Assembly: GCA_027704905.1 (NCBI GenBank)
Contig: CM051022.1
Location: forward strand, 18,557,346-18,621,345
Direction: 5' to 3'
Origin: Muraenolepis orangiensis
Lineage: Eukaryota; Chordata; Actinopteri; Gadiformes; Muraenolepididae
Length of the DNA: 64,000 nucleotides
Both the position numbers and the translations under genes were made by a program. This document shows, in pieces, positions 1-47,985 of this stretch (position 1 is the first letter of the stretch; each line of letters opens with the position of its first letter). A model generated the notes under the pieces. The model had not been told where the DNA came from, ran no database searches, and saw only the letters and a program-made list of their open reading frames with translations.

Positions 1-149
1 GTGTGTGTGTGTGTGTGTGTGTGTTTGAGAGAGAGTGTGTGTGTCAGTCAAAGTGGTGGGCATTTCAAATCCGTCCCCACATTCTCCAGACGGAGACCTC
101 TTCTTTGTGTTCCCCTGAAACGCTCACACGCCCACAAAAGGTTCCAGAT

Positions 150-152
<3 letters not shown>

Positions 153-228
<76 letters not shown>
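153..228. repeat. (CA)n microsatellite
   Basis: Perfect AC tract of about 38 units in the adipor2 intron. Confidence 0.95.
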
Positions 229-231
<3 letters not shown>

Positions 232-860
232 GAGATACAGTATTGATGAAACATCATTTAGGTGTATGTATTTATGATTTATTTCCCTGATGAATATCCC
301 CTTGGGGCTCTTTATTAGCCGTGCAACATGCTGTGGCATGGCTGTGTGTGTGTGTGCATCTGAATGTTTTGAACAATAAGTCACTGCAGTGATGGTGGCC
401 ATCAGTCAGTGTCCGTCCCTCCTCCATTCTCTTCCCTTCAAGTCCTATTTAACTCCTCACTCCGGTTTGAACCGCCTCGCCCTGCCACACGGAGACGTCC
501 TCACCGTGGTCTAAAGCTGCCGTCTCCACGGGGGGGTGGAGGGGGAAGTGTGTTGTTGTTACGTCAATGTGCTGAACGCACACTCACTGACACTCTGACA
601 CTTGAGGTTGGTCACGTCAGTCAGAGAGCGCTATGAGGCCGTTATCACGGCTCCTTCTGCTGCCACATGGTGGTACTAAAGCAGGGTGTAGGTGCCACGC
701 TGCCACCAACCATTAAAATGGCTTCTTGAGGGCTCCTCCAGAAGACGAGGACTCAGGGGGATGAGGAATCCGGTTTATTGCAAGAGTTTTGAATCACTGT
801 GAACACAGCAGATGGAAAATGCTAGAGCTCTTCTCCTCGAGTGTGTGCGGTGGTAGTTGT

Positions 861-1086
861 GGGCGACAGGATAGCTCAGTCTGTTGGGAGTTGTCTTGGG
901 AACCGCAAGGTTGCTGGTTCAAGTCCCTGAAACACCTGGGCACTGCTGAGGTGCCCATGAGCAAGGCACTAGACCACCAACACTGCTCCCCCTGTATATC
1001 CAATAGCTGCCCACTGCTCCTAATACTAAGATGGGTTAAATGCAGAGAAACACATTTCACTGTGTGTACCAATAAAGAGGATTAAA
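861..1086 (+). mobile_element. tRNA-derived SINE copy
   Basis: The head carries pol III promoter boxes: box A-like TAGCTCAGTCTGTTGGGAG and box B-like GGTTCAAGTCC. A family-shared body follows (GGGCACTGCTGAGGTGCCCATGAGCAAGG region), ending in TTTCACTGTGTGTACCAATAAAG. The same head-body-tail order recurs at 5642, 26259, 37566, 53876 and 54653, so this is a dispersed family and not a tRNA gene. Confidence 0.85.
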
Positions 1087-1196
1087 TCCTGAGACTTTAA
1101 TCTGTGGGCCTTGATTTAAGAAGCAGCCTCACCAGCCAGTCTGACTCAGGCTAGGTGAGGCTGCTTCAACCAGCCACCAACCACACACACTTATCA

Positions 1197-1875
1197 CAGT
1201 GGTTCCCAAACTGAACCCCTCAGACATGGCACCTCCTGCTGTGTACCCCCTCTACCTCTCACCTGATGTTACATATGAAGACTAGACAGTGTTATTAACT
1301 CTTTAAGGTCCTGTACCCTCAGACCTCCTGCTGTGTACCCCTCTACCTCTCACCTGATGTTCCATATGAAGACTAGACAGTGTTATTAACTCTTTAAGGT
1401 CCTGTACCCTCAGACCTCCTGCTGTGTACCCCTCTACCTCTCACCTGATGTTCCATATGAAGACTAGACAGTGTTATTAACTCTTTAAGGTCCTGTACCC
1501 TCAGACCTCCTGCTGTGTACCCCTCTACCTCTCACCTGATGTAACTGATACAAGAGTAATGAACTATTTAGCTCTTTATTCAGCCTGGTAGAAAGCCCTC
1601 TCATATCTACATCCCATCTCAACAAGTCATATGCACATCAGCTCACAATATGAATGACTTCTCTGGAAAAGTTATCACAAAATATTAAAACAATGTAAGT
1701 CAAGAGAACACCTGTCATATTCTGTTCTTGCAACAACCACATAAGTGACCAATTTAAAGCAGAGTAGAGGTGGGTGGGTTTATATTTTACAGAATGTTTT
1801 TGGTTGTCGTACCTTTGACATAACTGTGGTACCACCTGGGGGTAAACGTACCCCAGTCTGGGAAGAACCGTGCTG
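1197..1875. mobile_element. putative hAT-like non-autonomous element
   Basis: The left end CAGTGGTTCCCAAACTG and the reverse complement of the right end (CAGCACGGTTCTTCCCAGACTG) resemble each other and the usual hAT terminus. The interior is mostly 91-bp tandem copies. No clear 8-bp target duplication is visible (acttatca versus aaggaaca), so the borders are uncertain. Confidence 0.45.
1231..1542. repeat. 91-bp tandem repeat, about 3.4 copies
   Basis: Units begin ACCTCCTGCTGTGTACCCC and end CCTGTACCCTCAG, nearly identical over three full copies. The first copy has small differences (an extra C and TTACAT for TTCCAT). Confidence 0.9.
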
Positions 1876-2006
1876 AAGGAACAGGACTTGTTGTATTTTA
1901 TCCTACTGTCACCAAAATTCACTCTTTGAATGCTTCTTGTAGTCTAACATCTTCAGGCTGAGCGATTAGTTGCATCATGTCTGAATGTTTTCCTTTCTGC
2001 TTGCAG

Positions 2007-8258
<6,252 letters not shown>

Positions 8259-8394
8259 CACACACACACACACATGTGTGAACACGTGCACACACACACA
8301 CACACACGTGCGCTCATCAAATCCACACGAGCGCACACACTGGAGGGGGAAGAGAGAAGTGAGGGCTGATGACACATACACAAATTCAAGGGTG

Positions 8395-8442
<48 letters not shown>

Positions 8443-10245
8443 CAGAGTGTCACACACTCACGCAAACCCTCCTCCATGGTGGTGGCCAGCGGGTCCTTTC
8501 CCAGTGTGTTTTGGTGTGTGTAATACCTAGGATGACCACCTAGAGGGCGCCCTTTTCAATGATGGGTGAGGGTTCTCTGTTGCTCCTCCCCCTCCATGTT
8601 GTTCCAACTGGGTTTGATGGTTTGGACTTTTCTAAATTGAATTATGGGGGTTTTTGGAGGAAAGAACAATAGATTTAAAAAAAAGTGATTTAACCCGAAG
8701 TGTCCGTCTTGTTGTGTTTTGCTCTTGAAGGGGGAGGGAGGGGGAGGGGGAGGGAGGAGTTTGGCTTGAAAAAAAAAATCTTGAATTATCCCGACTTTTG
8801 CTTGTTTGTGAAGTTCGGGTCAATTAAGTTTTCTTGGATTCTACAAAAAACTTTAAACAAGAAAAACGGAAAAAATGTGTGTGTGTGGGGCGGTTAAAGC
8901 CCCTTTTGTAAATAAGATTTCTAAATTTTCGTTATATAGATTTGTATTAAATATCGGTTTGAAAAAAAAAAAAAAGAAAAAAAAAAAAGAAGTAACTACG
9001 AAGCCAAGGAGAAACCTTGAATGATGAATCAATTAAAAGATGGACGGATGAATCAATTAAATTGAGGCGACGTTGGACGGACCTGAAGGTGGACCCAACT
9101 ATCTGTGATGTGAAGCCCCTCCCCCTAAAAAGAGGAGGGGCCAAACTTTGGCGGGAGATTTTTTGTTTTGTTTTTCAATAGTCTCTGCCTCTCTCAGGTC
9201 GGACGGACGTTTAGTCTCCGAGCTTCGTCTTCATCGAGCGTCTCTTCGAGCGGAAGCTCGTCAACCAAATCGACGCCAAAGCCGCTCGGTATCTCAAGCA
9301 GAGTTCATGTTTACCCCGTCAACGACGTACGGAGAAGTACGACGGGATCGCTATGGAAACACTTTCTCGAAAGCCGTATATATGTGTGTGTACTCAAAGG
9401 AATTACCATGTGGGGTTGTGTAGTTTGGCGTCCCTGAAATGTCATTTCTTTCTTTTTTTCGTAAATGAGGCCTCGGAATCGGAAAACAAAAAAACTAAAG
9501 AGGTCGACGGAAGCCTCAAGGTAGCATGAGGAACAACGCTAGCTAGCTAGCGGCTAGCGGGCGGCTAGCACCCCGTGATCCCGCCATGTGACACGGACGC
9601 GCTTCGGTTGAACGCTCGTTTGGAGCCGAACAACCGGCTCTGGTCGGGTTCCGACTTTGATTTTGATTTATTTTTTTGGATAGTATGAATTATGCTTCAT
9701 CATCCTTTGTTCTGCTCATGACAGGTTAGTTTCTCCTGCTTTATCGTGATGTTGTGCTGCTTTTCCTTTTGGTTTGGGTTTAGTTGTCCTTCGTCTGGTG
9801 GTTTTGGAAAGTGGAAAAACAAAAAAAGCTTTGTCTTTATTTAAAAAAAAAAAAAAAACACCTTTTACCTCTCGCTCGTGGGACGGCCCGGTTGACGTTA
9901 ATTGAAACAGCCGGTTCAGATGGACCCCGTCTGAACGCTGAAGCTGCAGTGTTTAAACCAAAGGAGTCTGGGCCCCCCCCTCCGAGTACCAAATACTTCC
10001 AGTGAGTTCCGTGGATGATAACGACTCTTCCATCAACCCACACAGAAAACAAGTGGGATAGGAACCGGAACCCTAGATAACTTCTGGTTTCAAAATGGAC
10101 TTGGTTACGAATATCGATCTCCATCACAGAACAACCTGCTGTTGATCCTCATTGCATTAGCTTACTTTGTCCCCCCCCCCCTATTACCTTTCAGTTAATT
10201 TATTTCTATTTGGGTGGTCTGTTGAATAAAGCACATTTATTGTTG
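8259..10245 (+). other. adipor2: adipor2 3' untranslated region (inferred extent)
   Basis: Non-coding DNA from the stop codon to a probable cleavage site just after the AATAAA at 10225. It contains CA tracts at 8259-8310 and 8395-8440, a GGGAGG-rich patch at 8730-8756 and several A-runs. No open frame here resembles a protein. The extent is inferred from the poly(A) signal only; no transcript evidence is available. Confidence 0.55.
10225..10230 (+). terminator. adipor2: poly(A) signal of adipor2
   Basis: AATAAA in gttgaataaagcac, followed within 10-40 bases by GT-rich DNA (attgttgtgaggggtgtg). That is the usual arrangement for a cleavage site near 10245. A second AATAAA at 10306-10311 could serve as an alternative. 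Confidence 0.6.
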
Positions 10246-11714
10246 TGAGGGGTGTGTTTATTGTTTGATTGCAATAGATCTTTATATCTGCTGTATTGTT
10301 CTAATAATAAAACAAATATTTTTCCTTTTATTCTTGTGGTGCTTGGCGCATGGAAATGGAGGACCATCCTCCCTAGAGTTTCAGAGAAAAGTACAAATTA
10401 ATTTGTGAAAATACTGATATTACTATTTTAACACTTAAAAGGCACAGCAATCAAAGTACCAACAGCGCCCCCTACCTCTAATTGAAAATGACTGTATGGA
10501 GGACCGTCCTCCCCAAGCTTCCCATTGAAGTCCATTTTAAACTGGACCCGAGCGGCCGGTGAGTCCTGGTTTAACATGAGTTACACCGCCGTGTACGCTG
10601 TGAACCAATCAGCAGAGATCACTGCGCTGCGGAATACCCAATCAGAGTTTAGGGGGGCGGGTTATCAGCAAGGAACTATCTCAGTGGTTCCCAACCTTTT
10701 TCTCAGGCGATCCATTTTGAGTTTATTTAACACCAATTTGCCTGCAACTAAATGATTACGGTGTATATGTAACATACAAGCCCAGTGGCTTTGGATTTGG
10801 ATTTGAACAGATCATTGATGCAATACAATTTGGACCCACCAGTTAGCCAGGCTTGACACTTTTATAATATTATGGATAGGGTTTGACTTAAAAAAAAGAA
10901 TGCATGCATAGTCGATTTATAGGTAAAACAAATAATTACAGTTTATGACAACCACCACTGGCGGGCGTGTGTTGTGTAATCGTAACGTGTTGTAGTTCCT
11001 CGGTCGTCCAGCGGAGGGCAGCGATCCGCCGCCACCGTCTCGTCCGCCTCTCGTCTGCGGCCAAACTAAAGTTTGTAAACCTGCTAAGTCGCCATAACAA
11101 CAATATAACTAAAGCTATAAATAAAATCATTAAATCGTCTGCAACACGTAGCGTCTCCGCTATGAATCCATAGAGATGTTTGTGTCACAGGACGTCGTAT
11201 TTAGAATAAGTTTATCATTAAGACAGCAGTGTTAGCATGCTTGTTAGCCACCAGCTAACTAGGAGCTAGTTATTAACTCTCACTCACTTTGAAGTAGTTA
11301 ACTCTGTTACTTTAAAGTTATTAGCTTTAAGTTCCAATTGCCATGTTCAATTCCAGTATGTTCCTTTCATCCCAGCTCTTTAGAGCTCTCCATGTACCTC
11401 GGGGTTTACTAGTGGAGCCTGTATTCATATTTAATGTTCTATTAAACATGAGGCACATGTTGTTCCTCTTCTTCACCGACCAGAGCCCATTAACCCTCTT
11501 CATGGTCAGAGTTAATATTGAATAAGTTTCATATATTATCAGCCTAAACTGTACAGGTCAACACTGTGTGATGATGAATGTGTGGTTGTTTGTTGTGTCG
11601 GGATAACGTTGAAAATAAATAAAAATGTAACATGTCAATGTCTATTTAGATTTAATTGAGTGTCTACTTTCTGTTAATTCTAGTGTAAGTTTTTAATCTC
11701 TGTTTAATTATATT

Positions 11715-12032
11715 GGAGCAGGTCTCTGACAGGTGACCAGGAGATGGACCTGGAGCAGGTCTCTGACAGGTGACCAGGAGATGGACCTGGAGCAGGTCTC
11801 TGACAGGTGACCAGAAGATGGACCTGGAGCAGGTCTCTGACAGGTGACCAGGAGATGGACCTGGAGCAGGTCTCTGACAGGTGACCAGGAGATGGACCTG
11901 GAGCAGGTCTCTGACAGGTGACCAGAAGATGGACCTGGAGCAGGTCTCTGACAGGTGACCAGGAGATGGACCTGGAGCAGGTCTCTGACAGGTGACCAGA
12001 AGATGGACCTGGAGCAGGTCTCTGACAGGTGA
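11715..12032. repeat. 37-bp minisatellite, about 8.6 copies
   Basis: Unit GGAGCAGGTCTCTGACAGGT plus GACCAGRAGATGGACCT. Copies differ mainly at one base (GGAG or GAAG) in the order G,G,A,G,G,A,G,A. Confidence 0.95.
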
Positions 12033-12061
12033 CTGTTACTCTATCATCTCAACGTTGATAT

Positions 12062-12125
12062 GAATGTGTGGTCTAGGGGTTAGGGAGTTCCACTCAGCCA
12101 AAAGACCTGGGGTTTGATCCTATTC
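12062..12125 (+). other. tRNA-like remnant
   Basis: A box A-like word (TGGTCTAGGGGTTAGG) and a box B-like word (GGGGTTTGATCC) stand at roughly tRNA spacing. No matching acceptor stem or CCA is visible, so it is more likely a pseudo-tRNA or SINE head than a tRNA gene. Confidence 0.35.
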
Positions 12126-13133
12126 TGTGTTTACAAAATCATCAAATAGACCGGATTAAACTGATACTCCATGGCTACTGGAGTTACTGATGTTTACTAT
12201 AGTTTGTTAAAACTGTCCTGGAATTGTGTATATATCTAAACGATAGGGTTGGGGTAACAAGGAAGTATTATGTTTTGTGGCTTGGCTTTATGGTTAGGGT
12301 TTCCTATTAAGGTTGGGATTTGGCTTCTAATGTTCGGTACTAGGGTCAGGGTTTGGGTTTGGCTACTAGGGTTTCCTATTAGGGTTTGGTTTAAGAAGGT
12401 GTAGGAGCCAAATTAATATTATGGCTCTGAACTGTTTTATTTAAATAGGTTAATTAGCAGGTGATGTGGGCCAGGTGAGGGCTGGCCGCCTGGGTCACAA
12501 AGAACCAGTGAGCCAGTATTGGAATATTTTTGTTATTTTATTGCATTTGGAACCCTGCCTTGCCTGGACGGTGGTGACTATATTTTGGAGAAGGTGTCAC
12601 AATTAGCCAGCAGGGAGTTCTCACGGCTAATTCATGAAGGAGCTGACTGTTTAATGAGATAAGATCAAATCTAATAAGGAAGTGTCCATTAGCAGGCGTT
12701 TAACAAACCGAAGTTGAGTCTTTGAAGTCCTAAAACCACGTCGTGCTTAGGGGCCCCAAAGTGGTGGAATGAACTATATTATAATAGTATTATATAAAAC
12801 CTCAAGTCACTGCTATGGTAGAAGAATTTCAAATCAAAGGTATTTAATCTGTTAAGTGAGTTAAAGGATGTTCATGGATCTGTGCAAACAATGTTGTCTG
12901 ATGAATGAAAAGGACAGAATGGAACGGTTTGAACCACAGATGGACACTGTGTGAAATGAGTGGGAACTCATTCAACTGCAGGACTTTGAATTACTGAATT
13001 ACTTTGAACTTTTTCTCAAAAGTAACATCACCTTTAAGGGTTTAGCTTTTAGGGTTAGGATTTCTATAGGTAGGTCTGGAGTTAGGGTTTCCTGAAGTCT
13101 GAGGTTTTATGGTTTCTGATGTGTTTAGAATAG

Positions 13134-15401
13134 TTTATTTTCATGTTGTGCACAATCAAGCAATACGCTGTCCATTTCAAATCTTTATAGAAAAATGTAG
13201 ATCGTGCAAACAACAGATCACTAAACCTTCTCCAAAAACTGAATCAATCGCTTGTATATGTTGTTGACCGGTACATTTTCATACGGACATTTGACTCTTT
13301 TTTTTTGCGTTCTTTAAAAACACAGCAAAACTGTGGGTATAAGAAACCACATGCACAACATAACTGAGACAGCTGAAAGTCAAACTGCAAAAGAAATTAA
13401 AAATGTATTTAAATAAATCAACAAGCGACAACATGAACAGCTTAAAGCATTCCCAAAAAAGGGAGTAAATCATAAAATCTTAAAGCGTGCGGGGTTACAT
13501 TCTTGTCCAGCAGGGGGGAAAGCACTTTGGTCTTGTTCAGTCATTTTGCAGATTTTGTGTTTGTATTGTTTGCAGACTAACTCACGACAAAACGGAATCT
13601 CTTCGTTAACGGTTGGGATATTTTGTTTTTGCAGAATTATTGTACCATGAATAATTCCTATTGGTGATAACGCATAACTAGCATACTTCCGAGAACACAC
13701 ACACGCCAGCAAAGGAATAATAATTCATAAAAAATAAAAAGACCAAACCAAAACAAACACCATCTTTGCTCATGTCAATAAGCAACAGTGAAATATTTAC
13801 ATCAAATTAAACCTTTTTTCAATATATTTTAAAGTGCATCTCTTCGCTGCTCGACTTTGGGGGGAATCCGTTCCCCTCTGCGTGACGACTGTGGGAGGAG
13901 CTTCCTCGGCCCCCCCTCCCCCCCTAGGAGGAGCTTCCTCTGGCCACACCCCCCCTATGAGGAGCTTCCTCGGGCCACACCCCCCCCAGGAGGAGCTTCC
14001 TCGGGCCACGCCCACCCCAGGAGGAGCTTCCTCGGGCCACGCCCCCCCCTAGGAAGAGCTTCCTCGGGCCACGCCCCCTAACGTCCGCCGCTGTGTTTGT
14101 GGGGCAAACAGCTCCCGGCCTAATCGCTTACCTGTGTGATGTAAGGCGTCAGGTGTTTTAAACCACTTACTCCAACCAACCACTTGACAATTAGACAATT
14201 AAGGGAAGGTGTTCCGTCTATTCCACACCTGGGAGGAGAATATGGCGGAACGATGTCCCCAAATAACTTATTTTATGGGTTCATCTGTGGTTGGCTTTTA
14301 TGTCCACAAAGTGACAGGAGCAAATAAAAAGAGCCTTAAAATTTCTTAAGCTTTCTTAAAATTCAAGTGTTCGGCCACATCCGCGATTCCAAAAAAGATA
14401 GACCCAAACAACTGAGTGGAGGGATATCGCGGACCGAGTGGTGACCAACGCCTCATATTAGGATACCCGCTGTTAATGTACTACATTACATCCATGTTAT
14501 ACTATACTAGATGTTAATGTTATACTACACTACTATAGTACAACCCATGTGGTTAATGTTACTTGATGTTAAACTCGTGTCTGAAGGCGGACGTTTAGAG
14601 CAGGAAGTTATTTGCCCACAAAACTAGTGAAACGTGTATATAAACTAAACAGGAAGCGGGGGGAGGGGATGGTTTTGTTTAATGGGTTCAGTGCTTTACC
14701 AGTAGAATCTGTAACAGTTAATGGTTAATGTTACTGATAAAACACTCCATGTCCCGTGTGTGTGGATATAAAATGAAATCAGAACCTATGTAAAAAGAAA
14801 ACTAAACACCAAATACAACTTTTACCGTCCGTTTAGCTTATTCGTGAAATCAAACTGCTGGTTCACGGGTTTCCGTTACGTTTTTAACTAATCAAGCAGG
14901 TTTTTTTATCGGTTAATTACAAACACAAACTGAAACAAGCCTGCCTCTTTTTGCAGCTTTTGAAATGTAGAAATACAAAAACAGAATTGACCCCTCAGGC
15001 TGAGAACATTAACCATCACAGACAAGAACATCAATATGGATCAAAACTAGAATACTAATACTTTGGGTTTTTGTGTGTGTCCCAAAAACCAAATGTGAAG
15101 TTTAAAATACTGAGTGGGTAAATAAATAACGAATTGCACGAAGGAAAAAAAAACAATATTTAAACGTCGAAAAAAAGACAAACCAAAAATCTCCAACATA
15201 TATATAATAATATATATACACCGTCAAACATATTGGAACGCTCCTGCCGGCCGGCACGCCGCCTACCGAGTTGAAATCCCGACCGTCCCACCGACCATCC
15301 CGGTCTGGCGGTCGACGCACTTCACCCCGTGGCGCCCCGTCCGGGCGGCGCCCCGCCCCCACACGGCGTCCGTCCATCCATCCCTCTCTCTCTCTTCACT
15401 G
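13134..15401 (-). other. phtf2: phtf2 3' untranslated region (inferred extent)
   Basis: Non-coding DNA downstream of the phtf2 stop, read right to left. On the minus strand AATAAA occurs at 13139-13134, the nearest convincing signal I could find. Downstream GT-richness is weak, and an ATTAAA near 14686 could end a shorter form. It contains a 31-32-bp tandem repeat at 13892-14079. Extent is inferred. Confidence 0.4.
13892..14079. repeat. 31-32-bp tandem repeat, about six copies
   Basis: Units GAGGAGCTTCCTC followed by GGGCCACGCCCCC with variable C-run length. The GAGGAGCTTCCTC core is nearly self-complementary. It lies in the inferred phtf2 3' UTR. Open frames across it on both strands are repeat artefacts. 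Confidence 0.9.
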
Positions 15402-44503
<29,102 letters not shown>

Positions 44504-44937
44504 TTACAGGTCGTCTCTCCCCGCCTAGGGCATCTTAGACTGAACACAGAGAGAGAGGGAGGGAGGGAGGGAGGTAGAGGGAGAGAGCGGGAGAGAGAGA
44601 GAGAGAGATAGTGGTGTGAGTGACAGTGTAAACACCAGGCGGGAGTGAAGTCAGGTTTATATAGGCGCTACCTGACAGGCAGGTGCGAGCGTCGAATGAC
44701 AGCAGAGAGAGCGAGAGACAGCGAGAGAGCAGAGAGAGAGAGAGACTTAACCCTGCCGGTGGTTTTTGGCACACATACAGACACGCCCATTCACGAAATT
44801 TCATTGGAAATACACAAAACGAACAAGAGACTTGGCTTTTCATGTGTGGACATAAATAGGTGTTGTTTTTTTTAACTGTATTGTCTCCTGCCACACCCAT
44901 TTGATTTACTGCATTTATATTCCTGGCAACACACACA

Positions 44938-45092
44938 GGTGTGTGTGTGTGTGTGCGTGTGCGTGTGTGGTGGTGTATGTGTGTGCATGGTGGTGCATGT
45001 GTGCGTGTGTGGTGGTGGATGTGTGTGCATGGTGGTGTGTGTGTGCGCGTGTGTGCATGTGTGTGTGGTGGTGGTGTATGTGTGTGCATGGT

Positions 45093-45167
<75 letters not shown>

Positions 45168-45702
45168 TGGATGTGTGTGCATGGTGGTGTGTGTGTGTGC
45201 ATGTGTGCGTGTGTATGTGTGTGCATGGTGGTGTGTGTGTGTGTGTGTGGTGGTGGATGTGTGTGCATGGTGGTGTGTGTGCGTGTGTGCATGTGTGGTG
45301 GTGGATGTGTGTGCATGGTGGTGTGTGTGTGCGTGTGTGCATGTGTGTGTGGTGGTGGTGTATGTGTGTGCATGGTGGTGTGTGAGTGTGTGTGTGGTGG
45401 TGGATGTGTGTGCATGGTGGTGTGTGTGCGTGTGTGCATGTGGTGGTGGTGTATGTGTGTGCATGGTGGTGTGTGTGCATGTGTGTGTGGTGGTGGTGTA
45501 TGTGTGTGCATGGTGGTGTGTGTGTGCATGTGTGTGGTGGTGGTGTATGTGTGTGCATGGTGGTGTGTGTGTGTGTGTGCGCGTGTGTGCATGTGTGTGT
45601 GTGGTGGTGGTGTATGTGTGTGCATGGTGGTGTGTGTGTGTGTGCATGTGTGTGTGTGGTGGTGGTGTATGTGTGTGCATGGTGGTGTGTGTGTGTGTGT
45701 CA
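44938..45702. repeat. GTGGTGTATGTGTGTGCATG minisatellite
   Basis: About 18 copies of a unit with the core GTATGTGTGTGCATGGTGGTG and variable GTGTGT spacers. The 406-residue minus frame (HTHHHAHTYTT) is an artefact. Confidence 0.95.
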
Positions 45703-46483
45703 TGTCGTGTCATACTATCCAATTGACTGCTCAAGTGGTAACTAGACCCACGCACTGCCCAATAGGAGGTGTACAGTCACACGCATCGGTTACAAACACA
45801 GTCCGTGTTTAGCGCCACAGAAACGCTGATATTATTGGTATTTTCTCAGATTTCACTGAACACATGCCGTTGGAATATGGTGGTTATTAATTATGCATGC
45901 CACTTTATAGACAGAAAAAAAATCCTCTTAAGGGTCTTCTTGGCTGCCAGTGTGCGTGGTCAACATTGTTTTACAATCTGTACGAGTACAGTTGTCGTAA
46001 GTACTGTATAGTAAAGCACACTTTACTATATACAAAAGTGAGGGTTTTGTCTTTGTATCTGGACGGACACAGGACGGGCATCCTGGTGCTTGGTAAGTCA
46101 CCCCAACCTGACCGAAACGTTGGGTGAAATCAAACAAGGAAGACACTGTTTAGTCCCCCCCCCCCATGACCCATCACCGTAAAAACAAACACACCGCTCC
46201 TCTCCTCTGGGTCACGGTCGCATAACACACGTCCTCCTAGCTTGGATGGAGACCAAGGACAACCACATGAGACAGACAGGACTCAGTGGACTCACATACA
46301 CACACACACCTGTGTTGCCTCCAGTCCCTTTTCCCCCCCAGTGAATGAGTAAGTCTACTTCCATCTGCTAGCTATCCAAAAAACTGTCTGCAGGTTGTTT
46401 TTGAAATTGCCTCCATTTTGGACAATGTTGTCAATGTTGTCTGTGCTGTGTGAGTTATTCCTCTCAAATGGCTCAATTCAACA

Positions 46484-46692
46484 TGGCTAGACACTGTGTT
46501 ACCCCCCCCCCCCCTCATGCTGTACCCACACCTTCAGAGAGCTGGGGGAGTGTTTCCTAGACACTGTGTTACCCCCCCCCCCTCATGCTGTACCCACACC
46601 TTCAGAGAGCTGGTGGAGTGTTTCCTAGACACTGTGTTACCCCCCCCCCATGCTGTACCCACACCTTCAGAGAGCTGCTGGAGTGTTTCCTA
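46484..46692. repeat. 66-70-bp tandem repeat, three copies
   Basis: Units start CTAGACACTGTGTTACCCC, carry a C run of variable length, then CTGTACCCACACCTTCAGAG and GGAGTGTTTC. Confidence 0.92.
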
Positions 46693-46795
46693 CACACAAT
46701 ATCTATCTGAGCCCAGAGAGACCGTTTCTATTGGAAGCCCTTGGCGTGTGTGTGGTCAGTCTCATCTTCCTGTGCACACTGAGAGTAAGCAGTTT

Positions 46796-46799
<4 letters not shown>

Positions 46800-46870
<71 letters not shown>
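46800..46870. repeat. (GA)n microsatellite
   Basis: About 35 GA units. Confidence 0.95.
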
Positions 46871-46874
<4 letters not shown>

Positions 46875-46934
46875 CTTGTGCCCCACTGAGACAAGTAGGC
46901 AGTTTACAGTCACACCATGCTTGCTCAAAAAACC

Positions 46935-47090
<156 letters not shown>

Positions 47091-47570
47091 TTCCCTTGTG
47101 CTGCTACCCAACTGCTTCAGCCACACACACACGTGAGAAAGTATCTTTGCTTGGTTGGTCTTTCATCAACCGAAGACACATCACTCCTATCATCTAGCCA
47201 TCAGAGAGTTCTTTCACAGCCTCCAGAACGGTGGACATAAACCCTGGACTCTCGTTGTCAGCGTTAGCATTTTTAGTAACAGGAAGGCGAGTCTCTCTCC
47301 GGCTGTCAGTTCCTGACCACTACAAGCCTCCCTTCTTCCACTTCCTTCCTCTCCGTTTGGACTCTCCATTCATCCCTCTATCCGTCTGTACATGTCTTCC
47401 CGCCTGCACACTGGTATCGACTGACTCGTTGCCAAGGTGTGTGCGAGTGTTAAGATCCACACACACGGCGTGTTTGTGCCGTGGGTGGACGCCGTGTTCA
47501 CCAGAGAGGCCTGACCGAGAACAACACCATTTGAAGGCTGTTTCTCTACCATGTTGTAGTCAGTTAATGT

Positions 47571-47795
47571 CTAAATCTGGAGGATTGAATCCTCTTTATT
47601 GGTCACACACACACACACACACACACAGGGGAGCAGTGGAGGGGTCTGGTGCCTTGCTCAAGGGCACCTCGGCAGTGCCCAGGAGGTGAACTGGCAACTT
47701 TTTCCCAAGTACCAGTTCTCACTCCGTACTTTGTCCGTTTCGGGGGACTTGAACCGGCAACCCTCTGGTTTCACAAGTCCCAACAGCACCCCTGT
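47571..47795 (-). mobile_element. tRNA-derived SINE copy, partial
   Basis: The minus-strand 3' part (plus-strand CTAAATCTGGAGGATTGAAT, CTTTATTGGTCACAC, GGTGCCTTGCTCAAGGGCAC) is present. The head is damaged and partly duplicated (CTTGAACCGGCAACC at about 47748). Confidence 0.75.
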
Positions 47796-47947
47796 TAAGG
47801 CGGGGGAAGCTATGACGGCAATTCATAAAAGGGTGTTGATAACCACACCTTAATAAGGTAAGAAATTGTAGACGTAAAAACAGAAACTTAATACTGCAAT
47901 CATTCAATTTTGGGCGAGTCGGTACCCAGCTTCATGGAGACCTATCA

Positions 47948-47985
47948 GATTCAGATTACTTTATTAATCCCGAGGGAAATTAAGG
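47948..47985. mobile_element. retroelement 3'-tail-like fragment
   Basis: ACTTTATTAATCCCGAGGGA plus AATTAAGGT, sister to 22741-22800. Confidence 0.5.

Larger units (their letters stand above)
1..2006 (+). other. adipor2 intron (upstream of exon 2007)
   Basis: No coding exon recognised. It holds a GT tract at the left edge, a CA tract at 153-228, a plus-strand tRNA-derived SINE at 861-1086 and a putative hAT-like element with internal tandem copies at 1197-1875. The first coding exon of adipor2 is not visible here. Confidence 0.6.
10320..13110. other. adipor2-phtf2 intergenic region
   Basis: No gene recognised on either strand. It holds a GGTTCCCAACC word at 10685 that may be a hAT terminus, a 37-bp minisatellite at 11715-12032, a tRNA-like remnant near 12062, and scattered TTAGGG/TAGGGTTT words at 12240-12400 and 13030-13100. 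The longest open frames are about 76 residues with no family resemblance. Confidence 0.5.

Noticed and set aside
1977..2006. ATG at 1977 as the adipor2 start
   Set aside because: The stretch is intron ending in TTGCAG; the adipor2 start lies in an earlier exon outside the window.
12240..12400. Interstitial telomere repeat
   Set aside because: TTAGGG/TAGGGTTT words are scattered and imperfect, with no run of exact TTAGGG units.
44535..45755. 406-residue open frame on the minus strand
   Set aside because: Almost all His/Thr/Pro from the GTGGTGTATGTGTGTGCATG minisatellite; frames stay open on both strands because the repeat lacks stop codons.
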